From Ascocoryne sarcoides NRRL 50072 (lineage: Eukaryota > Ascomycota > Leotiomycetes > Helotiales > Gelatinodiscaceae): a stretch of 64,000 nt of DNA. The stretch covers positions 1,674,001 to 1,738,000 of the forward strand of contig KB205945.1 in NCBI GenBank assembly GCA_000328965.1, in the 5' to 3' direction. Position 1 is the stretch's first letter. Each line of letters opens with the position of its first letter. Under the pieces are notes generated by a model that saw only the letters and a list, made by a program, of their open reading frames with translations, had not been told where the DNA came from and did no database searches. Below, one piece after another: positions 48,254 through 60,786 of this stretch. Made by a program: the position numbers and the translations under genes.

Positions 48254-51200
48254 CCCCAAAGAAAGGCGCCGTCGAGTTGCATATATTGGAGCCACCTGTG
48301 TAAGTTTTCGATAAGTAATAACAACACAACACTTACTCTGGTAGTTGTCGTTACTGATAGTACAGGTCAAGATAGGTGGTACCTTGAGTGCAGCTCTCTT
48401 CTCACGAAACGCATCCTCTCCTCTTTGCTCGAGTGATAATTGGCACTTGGTTTTCTGATTGCTGATGATATCGAGGGGCTGTAGAGCGCTTAACGCGAGG
48501 AAAGAAAGTTTAGCGATCAACTCCCATGGCACATACTTACTCGAGCTACGCTGCCTAGGCAGTTTCGTCCCAGGGATTTGAGTTATCAAGTCATGTGATT
48601 GGGAATAAGTGAAAGAACGCCATCTCAAAATTTTAATTTTGTGGAGTTTGCTATGCCTAGAAGGTAACAGCGGAGCAAATCTACCAGTCTATCTTACTCT
48701 ACTTTGACTCTGAATTTCTACGTATGTACATGAATGTACACGTGCTATAGTCATATCACGTGTCCATACTAATAAAGTACATAGCACACTACACCCAGAG
48801 CTCGCCGGAATACCCGGCCTTGCAATCTTACTGTTTTGACTTCGTATTCATCCTGGGCGCATCATCTTTTCCTTCCGAGTTTTTACCGTAATGGCTGGGA
48901 ATGGGAGACATTCTTTTTGGAGATATATAGGCCGGAAGATGATGTGATCGGGAAAATACCCGATATATATAGAGTACAGTAATGGTTTTGATGATCAACA
49001 TGGATAAATGGATGGCATAAAACAAAGAAGCGGAGGTATACCTAAAATAAGATAGATTGATCTGAAAATTCTCGACAAGATGAGATGAGCTGTATGATGC
49101 AGCAAGTGTACATCGGCGACTGTACCTGTGCACAGTGTGTAGATGTAGATGTAAGATATAGGGGAAGAAGAGGGCCATAGTGGGCTGGATATGATGATGT
49201 CAGATAGAGGAGGTTTGTGCGAGAAGAGGCAAGAGAAGCTAGGTACGAATCGTAGAAATTTGGTTTGGAAGTGGGAAACCGGATATCGGAAATGGTACCT
49301 GAGATGAGATCGGTCTGGGATTGCTTGACAAGATGAGATGCATAGTGAGGTGTGCTGGAGGTATAGTACATCGAAAGTAAGATGTGAAGCAAGGAGGGGG
49401 GGTATAGTGGGGTCGAATAAGACGAAGTTGAATTTGCGCGCGAGAGAAGGGGCAAGAAGTTCTAGAAAAGAGTTCGTTGGGTTGAATAATAAGTATCAAA
49501 TGCATGTCTGGACATATGGACAAGGGACAAGAAGTGAGAGAGTTTGACTTGAAAAGTAAAAGGGATTGCCTGAGTATCAAGAGGATGAGTAGCACTTTGG
49601 TGAAATTGGTTGAAAGCGAGAGGGATACCGGCGTGATTGTGCGAAGCGGATAAGGAATGAATTTGACAATAGTGAGGCAATAGAGGATGATAAAAGAGAG
49701 GTCAAAAGATGATCACCGCCCGCCTCGGAGAGGGCTCGGAGAGGGGGAGAGAGGGGCGGTTTGGAATATCAAGCCAGTTAATACGCCGCCTCGAGATCCA
49801 CACAATGCGTTTTCTAGACTTGGCAGCAAAAGCTTTTGCGAAAATTTTCTCAAGAGCGAGTTATATTAAGGACATATGAGACAACAACAATGAACCGTGT
49901 GTTAAGCAAAAAGCAAAATCTATCTTTGGACTAGGGATTGTCAACCTGCTTGGAGTAAAGACATCCCTCAGCAGGAAATTTCCTCTTTCCATCCCCAGAG
50001 GACTCGTAATAAATAAAATGACAGGATTCCATTCCATTAATAACTTCTAAATCCCGATGAGAACACAACATGGCTGCCCGGAACGTGAAACGCTCGGGAG
50101 GCCCGGCGCCTGGTGCAAGTCCGTTGGAAACGGTTTGTCTTGTGTCATGTAACCGAACGAGATCCGAGTAACCTGATGGCGAAGTGTGTACGGTACATGA
50201 TGTAATGATGAGGCTTAACAGACGGAAAATGATTGCTCGACGGTACGAAGGACGATTGGCAAGCCGAGTCAAGATGCATTTTAAGCTTTCAGCTGATGCG
50301 TTCATTTTGTTGTGATGTGAAATGGAATGGTGTGACTCGGTCGTCAAAATCTCAGTATTGGAAATGCAACCTCAACCACGCCAGTTAGGTGCAGACGCAT
50401 TAGAATATACTTGGTTACTGAACCAACTGATCCCTCTGGTGGTGATGTGCTGTCCGGTTTTCTCAGCCATGCCCCCTCTCTGGGTTTGCGCCAGGTGCAT
50501 CCCAAGAGCTGAGGCTCCGGTCAGCTATGCTATTTGCGAGGACTGGGATTGCCATGTCAAGTCCGCTGAGCAGGATCTACAGAGGCAGTCCAACTCATCC
50601 CGTCTTCCCCTCGGTACGTACGATGAAGCTTAGCTTACCTGCCGACAAAAGATCCACTTGGACTAAACGTCTCGAACCCGTGATCACAATTTATGTCCCG
50701 CCCTATGTTTGTGTTAGCGTTTCAGGGGGGGGTCGTCCTCTCCACGTTGGCTTGGCTAACCCACCCCTGTGGTGATCTTGCTGGTACTTCTTTTTGGGAT
50801 GGGAGTAACCTTGAAGAGCCAACCGATAGAGACGACGTCAACCATGAAGTCGAAGTGTCGTGGCCATGGGCTTGTTGAGTTGAAGTTCTTTCGCTCAGGT
50901 GCACGCCCCGGTTGGTTGTGCCTGTATTTGGGAACTGCAAGGCGGACACTCCCCCAGAATAATGGTGGAATCCATGCCCATCGATTCTGAATGGTCGAAA
51001 GCGCCGTCTCCAAGAAGTCGTGTCTTCATCCGAGGGTATTTCCCCCTTGGCGGCTTCAAAGCTCCGGAGATTTCTACTGAAGTAGCTGGCAAAAGCCATT
51101 CATCGTCGATTCCCATGGAAACCCCAGGTCGGGCTGACTCCACCTCGCCGGAAGAGCGACGATGGAGGTCTCAATTGCCAACTCGAGACGCCAAAGATGC

Positions 51201-51376
51201 GCCAGGATACGGCGGAGATATACGGAGAACGTGTACCAGTACATGTCTGCGAGAGCAGGGAGGGGCATCGAGGTGAGATCGACCCCAGCAGAAGCAGGAG
51301 CAGCAGCAGCAGCAGATCGGCCGTGAATACGGTCGCGGCACAGTACGGAGTCGTAGCACGAGAGGTACCGTTGTAC

Positions 51377-51474
51377 AGGAGTGAGGAGTGAGGAGTGAGG
51401 AGTGAGGAGTGAGAAGCGAGAAGCGAGTAGCGAGGAGCGAATAAGGAGCGAATAAGGAGCGAATAAGGAGCGAT
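51377..51474. repeat. Compound minisatellite (7-bp and 11-bp units)
   Basis: Five GGAGTGA heptamers pass through degenerate GAAGCGA/GTAGCGA units into three 11-bp units GGAGCGAATAA. The two unit types share a GGAG(T/C)GA core, so the 11-mer probably arose from the 7-mer by adding AATA. Confidence 0.9.
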
Positions 51475-51706
51475 AGCTGCAGATGAAACGTGCTACCGTA
51501 TCGAGGACGAGAAGGGGGTTTGCCAGATCTCTCTGCGCAGGAAGATGGTGTCTTCTGCGGAGCATCCAGATGCCATGCCTGATTCTGACCGTTTGGGACG
51601 ATTCACGAGGCGCTTAACCCCTTCGGCGTTGGGACGATGGAATTATTGATTACCGGCTTGAGTCGCGGGCGTGTCAGTCAAGGGCAGTCACCGGGATGGT
51701 CAGCGG

Positions 51707-51819
51707 TAGTCTCTCGGTTGGTCTCTTGGTGAGTCTCTTACTCGTGAGTCTCTTGGTGAGTCTCTTGGTGGGTGAATCTCTTACTCGTGAGTCTCTTACT
51801 AGTGAGTCTCTGGGTGAGC
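51707..51819. repeat. Minisatellite of GAGTCTCTT-based units
   Basis: About eight alternating units built on GAGTCTCTT, ending either in GGT or in ACTCGT. The pattern is higher-order, with unit types repeated in blocks. It lies in the gene-poor region upstream of the 1025-residue gene. Confidence 0.85.
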
Positions 51820-53146
51820 TACAACTCCCATCCATTCCCAAAATAGGTTTTGGCTGAGCGACTTGCCACGCCACGATTCTTTGTTGCCGTCTCTGTTTGC
51901 AGCTCTCCGGGCGCCCTCCAGGAGCATTCGGATCCAGCGCTTCGTCTCACGCTGCCATCGACTGGACGGCCTCGCTCGCGATATACAGTTTCGGGTGGAG
52001 GGCGTGCCGGGCTGGTTCACGCTGGTTCACGCTGGAAATTCCGCAATCGTGGCTGGCTCCGGGCATCCCAGAGTTTGGCAGGCCGCAGCCCGCGCCAGCC
52101 AGGGCCCGCAGCCCGTATTCATCCAGGTCGGTTCCCCTCCACCATGTGCCTGACGGGGAGGGGAGGGTGACGGCGACGTGTAGATTCGAGGAGATTTGCG
52201 CCCGGATCGACTCTGTCTGGTTTGTTCTCTAATGCCCCCTCATCCCGACTCTTATTCTTCCCCTTTTTACTCTTCTTACTCACCCTTCTTACCCTTCTTA
52301 CCCTTCTTACCCCTCTTACCCTCCTTACCCCTACCCTCTCGAAGGGGCCCCGACCATCGCGATCAAACCTCAGCCAGCAAACCGCATCACCAACCCTCAC
52401 AATCCTCAACCTCAACGAACCCCCCCAGTCAAACACCGGAGGATCCAGATCGCCCCCGCCATCTACAAAGTATCTACAGTACCATACCATACCCACCCAC
52501 CCACTCCACTCCACTCCATCCCTCCATCCCTCCATCCCCGCTGTTGCGTTCACTCCACCCAAAACCCTGCTTCCCTCCCTCTCTCCAATTTGCTCGTCGA
52601 CGAGGACGAGGACGAGAGACTGAGAACCTCGTCCGACTCGACTCTCTCTACTTTAAACACATGTAACCTCCTCGTCCGTCTTCTCGTCGCCCGTCTCCGC
52701 CATCCTCTCCCCTCCTCATCCTTCTCCTCCTCCTCCTCTTCTACCCCTTCTACCCCTTCTACCGCCTCTCGTTTCCCATTTCATTTCTTGCTTCATCGTC
52801 GAACAATCCCGGCTTTTCATTTTTTGCAGGATTTCTTGTTTTGAATCATCAGTCTCCTGCGAGCGCCCCGCTCCGACCACCATACCCATACGAGATCAGG
52901 ATCAAAAAGGGCCCTTCACACCCGTACAGTGGCCACCAGCCCATTCCAACCCTCCAAACCCTTCCGACCTTCACACCTCGCAAACTCTGAAGTTGGACCT
53001 TCGTTGCCCCCCCATTTCATTACTGTCGGTCCGGGTGCATGCGCGTATCCCCCCCCCCCAGCTGGAGCGTGGAATAGCTCCATTTAATAACCTAATATTC
53101 AATAATACTGAGTTTCGGCAATCCCTCAGCCGCAAGTCCACGAGCT

Positions 53147-56100
53147 ATGCCTCAAATGGATGCCACCACCAAGCATGTCAACCCCGAGGGAACCCTCCAC
53201 AGGAGGAATACATTTCAAAAAATGCTGGATATCGAAAGGAAGAACAAGGTGCGTCTCCTGATTTCCCCGTCTGCAGATGCGACGTCGTTTTGATCCTCTT
53301 TGCTGATACGATACTCCCCCCCCAGTTACTGAATCGACTGCACCCTTCCTCCGCCTCGTCTACATCTTCCATTCCGCTACCCCGTCCGAATACAAGTCTA
53401 GGCAAGAGTCGGGATTCAAGCTCGACCCCCAACCTCGAACACCGCCCTGCGACCTCGTTGGCGTCGACTGGTCGAGCGATGACGACCCCTTCCCCGTTGT
53501 CCGTATCCATACCGCCGACGAAGCACGAAGAGAATAACACCAAGAAGAAATATACCATAGGACACGACGGGAAGATTGTCCTGGTGGGGGAGGGAGGGGA
53601 GCTAGGGGAGGAGTCAGATACGGCCTCGTCGATATGCCATTCACCGGGGTGGGACGATTTAACGGGCAAGAAACGAAAGAAGGAGAGACGAGAGAAGGAG
53701 AAGAAGAGAAAGGAAAAGGAGAAAGCGGAAAGCGAAGCGGCGAAGGAGGCCGAGAGGATCAAGAAGGCAGCGACCAAGGGCCAGCCGAAAACTCACAAAC
53801 GACTCAGCAAGGCAGATCGGTCCACCATGACACGGTCTATGACGGAACCCGTCGTGATGCAGACATCGTCAAGGCCACCAGTCACCGACCTCAAGATGGG
53901 CGTCGATCCTCATTCGGGGAGGAGGGGCAGCGTGGAAATAAGCTTGAAGCACTTCATGCAGGCCACGCATGCCATACCCGTGCCGTGGAAGAGTGCTCAT
54001 GGTACGCCGGCCCCGACACCAGAACCTTTGGGAGACGACCCTCTCTTGTCGACGAGGGAAACCTTTTCGAAAACTCCGAGCATCTCCAGCGGGGGCTTTA
54101 TTGGGGGACTGAAACTGAGGCAAGCTGAGGATGCCACAGTGCAGGAGTCAATCCGAGTGCGAGTGACGGAGAGCAAGGAAGAAGCCCTCGCCCTCTTACA
54201 TAGCGACGACTCGGCACCCAAGTCGCTCGACCGGAGCAGTGGAAGCTCCTTAGCAGAATCCAACCAACCGCCTACGCCGGTCTTCGATGAGACCGCACGA
54301 ACTCCACATCAATGGGACTCGATTTATGCTCAAGCAGCTAAGATTGCTAGCGGCAACGATCTTTCCAAGTTAGGGGACGACGCTATACCGGCGATGGAGG
54401 AAAGGGATACCAGGAAAAGAAATAAAATCTCTTATCCTCCTACTAGCCTCGAGAGATATTTCCCACTGTCGGTAGAAGATTTGAGCTCGCCAGACAACCT
54501 GGGCGACTCGAACACCAGTGGTCGGCACTCGGCCACCGCGGGTTCACCTAACCGGACATCATCTTCCGTTCAACCTGGAGAGCAGCACTCTCGGAGTTCA
54601 TCACCGCATCGTGGTCGTCCCGGCGGTAGTTATGTTGGAAATTCGCGGAGGCAAAGTGAAGATCGGTCTATATATGGATATCAGGACGAGTTGCAGATTC
54701 AAGAGGTCAGTTCTTCAGTGAAGAAATCAGACTCCCGTCATAAGCATCATTCCTTTTTCCGTAAATCGAAACACTCTTCTCATGAGTCGTCTGTCGAAGT
54801 GCTCGACACACGCAAATCATCTTCCAGAGAAATGGCAGATCTAACTGATGCTAAGGCCACCGAGCCAATTCTCAACTTCTTGGATGAGTCTTATACGGCC
54901 TCTCCCATTACGCTCGACTCCCCAAGCGCAAGATCCTCGCCACTCGAGGGGTCTCTCCCACACGATCTGAAAGCTTCGCATGAGCGCAAATCTTCCGGTC
55001 TTAAAGGTATCAGAGCTGCATTTGCAAAACAGTCGACGGGCTCAGGCTCGGTAAAAGATAGACCTCCCACTCCGGGTGCCCCCCATTCTCAGTCACGATC
55101 CGCAGATGCTGTTTCCACTAGAATCGTTGGTGCAAAGCCCCCACAGCTCACTAAAGCCGAGCGAGTCTTGGGGCAAGAGCTTGGCGCTCGCTCTTCTCCT
55201 GTCATGCAAGATCAAGCTCTGCTTCCAAAGTCCTCCGAGCAGCCGAAGTCATCGGGGCGTCCATCCGGAAGAACAGGGCGTCAAGCTATTCGAGGTACAG
55301 AAAGAGGTGCTGAGGTTTCCTCTTCAGCTCCGCCAAGAGGCTCTCGTTCCAGGTCCACGACAGGTTCGAGTGAGGATGCCTATGATACCTGCAATGAGTC
55401 TTCAGATATCACAACACCAACAGCCTCGAGACCACATTCGCGCAAGGATTTTTTTGCTGCTGCAAGCCCCTTCAAGACGAAGGATGCTGTCAAGACGGTG
55501 TCAAATGGATTTGCTTTGTTGCCCAACCCTACTACTTCGAATTTTGCCGACAACGGTCGTGATAGTTGGTGTAGAACAGTTGTACCACTTGAACCGACAG
55601 AGGACGAAGACCATGACAAAACGCCCACCAACGAGATGACCCCGGTAGGCAAGGAGCCTCAACACGATGTTACCAAATCCGACCGGTCGGACGCTGTAAC
55701 CAAGGACTCCGACCTTAACCGGCGCCCGAGTCTCTCCCGATCCATTTCAACACCTGAAATGCAAGACCTCTCTTTTCTCCCCCCGCTCAAACACCAAGCT
55801 CTCACCCGACACCATCAAGAAAAAGGGAGAGGCCTCGTTGGCAAGGACAAGAAAGAGAAGCATGTCACTATGGCCGCAGAGCCCGGGATAGGGAAAGTCC
55901 TCGTGCGCCCTACACTGGTCCCGGCCACTAAATCTGAAGGCAACTCGCCTACGTCGCCTCTGTCTTCTAAATACCTCCAAAATGCCCGACTCAACCTCCC
56001 TCGCTCAGGAGGCCACACACCCAAATTTCCTCCAGCACACAACCTCAACATAGTAGAACACGGAGCCGAGCCCATCGCCAAGATGTTCGTGGTATGCTGC

Positions 56101-56301
56101 TCGTGCAAATATTTCCACGATATGCCGAGCAAGATCTACGAGTGCATGGCAAAGCCGGATAGCTTGGTGGAGGATCGGGAAAGGAAGGTGAGTGGGGTGA
56201 TTAGTACGAGCGTGAAGTGCCCCTGGTGTGGGCATGGGATGAGTACGAGTTGTTGTGCGGGGTATGCTGCGGTCGTTTATTTGAAAGAGAAGTTGCATTG
56301 A
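53147..56301 (+). CDS. Large disordered protein with C-terminal Cys-rich domain
   Basis: Unnamed protein of 1025 residues. Exons 53147-53248 and 53326-56301. The start MPQMDATTKHVNPEGTLHRR followed by RKNK/LLNRLHP requires the 77-bp intron (GTGCGT...CCCCAG). The longer unspliced frame from 52993 reads through poly-C tracts and was rejected. Most of the chain is Ser/Pro-rich and predicted disordered, with a Lys/Glu-rich helical stretch (about 148-200, KKRKKERREKEKKRKEKEK) that could act as nuclear signal or coiled coil. The last about 70 residues (953-1025) are different: FVVCCSCKYFHDMP, YECMA, VKCPWCGHGM, TSCCAGYAAVVYLKEKLH. This Cys-rich module looks zinc-binding and strongly constrained. 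I do not know its function. Its upstream region is unusually long. Confidence 0.85.
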
Positions 56302-59300
56302 TGATTGATGAAATTGATTGGAATCCTACGCATGTCTGGCAGAGATGGATTGAGATTGGGGGTGAGGGAGGGGAAAGGATTGGGGGAGTTTGGCCATGCA
56401 ATGGAACTGGCAACCATATCCGGAGATGAAATTTTGGATCTACGGGTTGTGTTGTCCGGCTGCTGCATTTCGGCATGTATACTTGAATGAAAACAGGGGC
56501 GGTACCCGAGGCGTTTCTTGGAAAACAAAATTTCAAAAAAGTATTATGATGGCATGATGAGGACAGGATGGATTTGGTGGGTGGGCTTGGGGGCTGAATT
56601 GGGAGGATGTATATGTTAAGTTTATAATACGGCCGCGTGGCTTCCTTTTGTCTGATGGATGATGATGCCTGCGGATCGGACACAGGTCGCAGATATATAA
56701 TGAATGAAAGTCGTTGGTATTTGGATATATGAGATTTTTCTCTTTTTGAGGTGCGGTCTGTATTTATTTTCGGATTTAGGTTTGTTATGCTTGGATGGAT
56801 GGATAGATGGATGAAAGGAAAGGAAAACTTCAACGCGGAAGCGAAAGCAGTCTCTTTAGTCGAGGTGGGCGAGTCGAGAATAACGGCGGTTTCGTTTCGG
56901 GTGGGTATGGTTTCCATGAGGGTATTCTCATCTACAGCGTTATCGGTTTGCAAACACCAATTAACTGCCTATAATAAATAGTCAATACGTATAATAGTTG
57001 ATCCTCAACTCTCCATTCTGACATACGCACCAAATCACACCACCCAACACTCGAAATGGAAGACATGGCTGCAGGGCAGCTCCCTCGGTCTCCCCTGGGA
57101 GGGACGAGTACGTTCGTAGTAGCTGAGGTGGTCTTGTTAGTAGAGGGAGGAGCAGGTATTGCGGGAGGCAAAGGCTAGAAGGAGAGAAGAGAGGAGGATA
57201 TGTGGAGAGAAGAGGGGGAGCGGGAACCGTGAAGGAAAGGAGGGAGCAGCTACTTGCAATATTTGAATCTGGGATTCAAATTGCGAGCGCGGGAGGGAGA
57301 GCTCTGCGCGGTCGTGCTCGGCGCATCTAGCTTAAATGTTAACCTCTGGGGGGGAGGGGGGCCAGGGGTTTGTTTAATTAATACTATACCATCCGGATGG
57401 TCTATCTTGTATGTATATATATGTACTTCTTAACCAGTCCTTCTCATTCACCAGCTATATCTTGGGTTGAGCTCGGTGGGATGGGGGTTGTATTGCATGT
57501 AGCTTGTATGGTGGTTGGTTTGGTGGGGATGTATAGAATTGGTGGTGGGGATCTACGTTGTGAGGTTTCGTAGGGTGTGTTTTCTGTTTTGTGGGGGGAG
57601 GGATTAGAGTGTGAAGAGGGAGGGGAGAGGAATTGCGATGGTAGTGACGTCGGGGTATTTGATGTATCGGGTATGGATGGTGGTGTACGGCTTTGGATGT
57701 GTGTCTATGGTGGCGGTAAATATAAATGAGGTATTTACAAACTATGGCTACCTCTCTTATGTGTTTTGGTCCTTGGTATTAGGTTTTCGTGAGTAGCGTA
57801 TGACATGTCGAAAGAAGATGATGGAAGGAATTACGGGCGTTATACCTGGAGCCTTTACATTTCGAAGCTTTAGACTATCCATCTTGTTGCTGAGCAGAGG
57901 CGATGGGACGGTATATTTCTTATTTATTAAGCACCAAGATTCCAGTCTCCACCCCGAAGTGACAAATATATTCATTTCCAAAAAAGCTGATAGCTCCAAG
58001 GACATCAAAGCCTCTATAGGAGCCGGTTAAATACGTCATATATCAAGTACACACAAATTAAGCGAGATTCCCTCAACCGGCTAAAAATCGCATTGCCAAA
58101 AAAGATGGCATCGGTCTAAACCACAAACCGGAAGAAGCTTTGAAAGTAAAATATAAAAAAGAATAAAGGGCAGAAAAGACAAAAACTCCAGTGGCAACCA
58201 GACCTGCTAGGTGCCACTGTACAAAACCCCGCGGGTTCTTTCCGATTCGAGCCGGCTTGCAGCACAGTTTGACCTGACCACTTACACCATGGCGCCTTCT
58301 GTGCTGCTACGGGAGATGAAGGCTTATCTTACGATATGTAGGACTTAATGAGCGCACATGATACTACAACGATACCCGCATGGCAAAAGTATCATTTTAT
58401 AGATTCTATTGGTTACGTGCAATTCCTCGTTGGTTGCTTATCAAGTGCGTTAACGACTTAACCCTCCGTGGAAGTTCTAATGGCTTGCTAGAGAAATGGG
58501 ATATGTTCCGATTCGTCTATGATTTAGGATTATATTAAATCTAGGCACAACCTTTATATCTCGCAAGGCCGCTCCGGTCACTGCCGACCTTCTTGCCCAT
58601 CTTGCATCCTCTTTGTTTTCCTACCCTCGATTTTCTCGGACCCTGCTCTCTCATCCTTTCTCGTATTCCTCTCCATCGCCATGCTTTTTACCGACTATTT
58701 CATCCCCAATGGCAATCCTCACATTTTTATCTTTCTTTTGTACTGAACCTCCCAGCTCATCTTTGGCAGGTGCTACATGCATCCAACTCTCCCCTTTCAA
58801 ATCCTCCTGCCCTTTCCTCTCCACAATCTTCACAAAACCAAGACGCGTATTCGCATTTAGATAAACTGCCATCAGGGAGTTAAACCTTATCTTCAATCAC
58901 AAACTCCATAAATTCTGACAGGGTATTGGGAGAATCTGACTACGGAATATGGACACTCCCACGCATAGCCATCAACTAAACGAACAGTCCCCCACCCCCC
59001 GCCTAGCTACCCTACGCCATATACCAGTACTTGAATCGCTATTAATGCCAACAACAGACTCCGAGACCATTTTCACCCATATAGCGGCACACTAGATATG
59101 TGGAAAATATAAAGGTTAAAGGAGGCTGTAAGAACTGCATGCCAAGGAAAAGAGAGGCACAGTACTCTACATCTATATCACATACACATTCCCGGTTGAA
59201 GCATAATTGTTTCTTCCTCGCTCGGAGAGTGCAGGGTAGCCAGCCATAAGGCTTTTATCGTGACGATATTAGTAAGATATTGCAGCGGTGCGGGTACCTC

Positions 59301-59535
59301 GTCCTCGCCGTGCCTACGAGAGACCAACATAAAAGTCAATCAGGAATAGGTAAATAGCCCAATCTTAACTGAACTACTTGACACTTACTAACTGAGTTAC
59401 TTTAAATCAAGCAAAAACTCCATTTACGTACTCTATACACTGTCTCAAACCGAACATAAGTACAGTATTAACGCCATGATCTGCAATCCGAGCCCCCGGA
59501 ATATGCTTATCCCTTCCCAATCGTACATCAACTCC
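56302..59535. other. Gene-free interval with a degenerate tRNA-like sequence
   Basis: About 3.2 kb with no supportable gene. 56.5-57.8 kb is purine/GT-rich with GGAT and GGTT runs, probably including the 3' UTR of the preceding gene. On the minus strand, around 58242-58289, an A-box and near-B-box occur at tRNA-like spacing without a foldable tRNA. AT-rich DNA follows to 59.5 kb. Confidence 0.5.
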
Positions 59536-60786
59536 TCATCTCGCTTTGCTCGAAACGCCAGCCCCAATTACGCCAGGTAGCTTTTCCTCTCCGATGCTGA
59601 ACAACATCCCGATTCCCCAACTCACTAACCCAACCATAACAATTGTGAAAGCGGAAATCAGCCAGAAAGGCTCGCTGACGTCTTTCTTCTGGCATGCAGA
59701 GCCACCCCACCTTGCAAGCATATAACCCCGCGAGTTGTTTTGGTTATAGAGGAATGTTTCATTGGTTGCCGTACACCCGCAAGCAAAACATAATCCAGAA
59801 TCTGCATTTCCATACTTCTTGTAACAAGCACCGTGTCCAGAGCAGTTTCGGGTTGTTTTGATGCAATCGTCCAAAGACACGTAGCAGCTTGGGGGTAGGC
59901 TTTTGAACGGGGTCGAGTTGCTAGAGGAGTTGGAAACAAGGACTTGCTTATTCGAGAACGAGACAACAGTCGAGGAAGAAGTGGGTGCTTCCGTCATGGG
60001 CTCTTCAGCAATACTTCTTTTCGCGCCTATCTGCCTTTGTGAAGGCATCTCGTAGGCCCCGTAAGGACTTGATCCCGGTGCCGAGAAACGATCCGAACCT
60101 GGCATAAGAATGACTGCTACATTCATGTCTCCTTTCTCTGCAAATCGTAATAATCGCTTCTCTGCATCCATTAATGCGGCAGTTCTCTCAGCAACCTATC
60201 TGATTGTTAGAAACGGTGGGATAGATGGTTAGAAGATGAATACCTTTGCCCTCGTTAGATCATATTTAAAGATCTTGGATTTTCTCTCCCAACACTTGGA
60301 ATCGAAAGGATTGATGGCATCATGAAGCTTCTGGGACCGGCAGTCACCGCTAACTTTCCCAGTCTGTTCCATCAGATCTGCTATAAGCCTTGAATTGGCA
60401 ACAACGGAGGGCGGATTCTTCATTGTAAATGCTGGCTTGATCGATGACCAGGCCTGGAAGAGAGGGCCTGCAGTTTGTTCCGATACACCCTCCACTACTA
60501 AGACCAGCTCAGGTGTTTTGTCTTTTGCACCCTCAAACAGCGATTCTCCATGGCCCCCAAACTGGTTGATGTATGAGATCGTATCCTGGCTCGCCTTTCC
60601 TAGGCCATGGTATTGTGACGCGCCTAGCCGTTGTGCGAAGACCAATCGTGCCTGTTCTAGCGACAGAGAGGGAGGAGTTGAAGTGCTGGGAGGTGTAGTC
60701 GCTGGAAAGATATACACACTGGCTTCTGGTGTGGCCAAAGCACCGCCGACCAAAAGTGGTAGCAGGAGAGTTCCTGGGAGCTTCAT
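59536..60786 (-). CDS. DUF3844 / Vps3844-type ER-vacuolar membrane protein
   Basis: Fungal type I membrane protein with the Vps3844 (formerly DUF3844) C-terminal domain, implicated by name in vacuolar sorting; its mechanism is not known to me. Minus-strand exons 60786-60244 and 60195-59536 (48-bp intron, TCTAACAATCAGATAG end) encode 400 residues. The N-terminal signal peptide is MKLPGTLLLPLLVGGALA. A lumenal region (20-290) includes paired Cys (GDCRSQ...SKCWER). A Cys-rich EGF-like module follows (SCYVSLDDCIKTTRNCSGHG...GLCFACGC). One membrane helix is present near the C-terminus (LISAFTIVMVGLVSWGIGML). A short cytosolic tail contains GEEKLPGVIGAGVSSKAR. Several N-x-S/T sites occur in the lumenal part. 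It is divergent from the following gene. Confidence 0.9.

Larger units (their letters stand above)
45456..53146. other. 7.7-kb gene-poor region with minisatellites
   Basis: The longest interval without a supportable gene. Left part (45.5-47 kb) is AT-rich. An orphan TATATATA occurs at 46880-46887 and a cluster of CGTACG palindromes at 47404-47440. Right part (50.8-53.1 kb) is GC- and pyrimidine-rich with two minisatellites, an ATCT microsatellite at 48234-48253 and an ACCCTTCTT-type decamer tract at 52270-52330. Many open frames exist in all phases, several over 120 codons, but none has a domain, consistent splicing or an ATG-led long frame with coding texture. It may hold a long upstream regulatory region and 5' UTR for the 1025-residue gene, or non-coding RNA; I cannot tell. 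Confidence 0.5.

Noticed and set aside
49042..49595. Overlapping Ser/Tyr/Leu-rich minus-strand frames of 116-137 codons
   Set aside because: Two phases are equally open and both are low-complexity by-products of GATGAGAT-like repeats; no domain.
52993..53325. Longer N-terminus for the 1025-residue protein
   Set aside because: It requires translating a clear intron and poly-C tracts; the spliced start at 53147 gives better protein sequence and a canonical acceptor.
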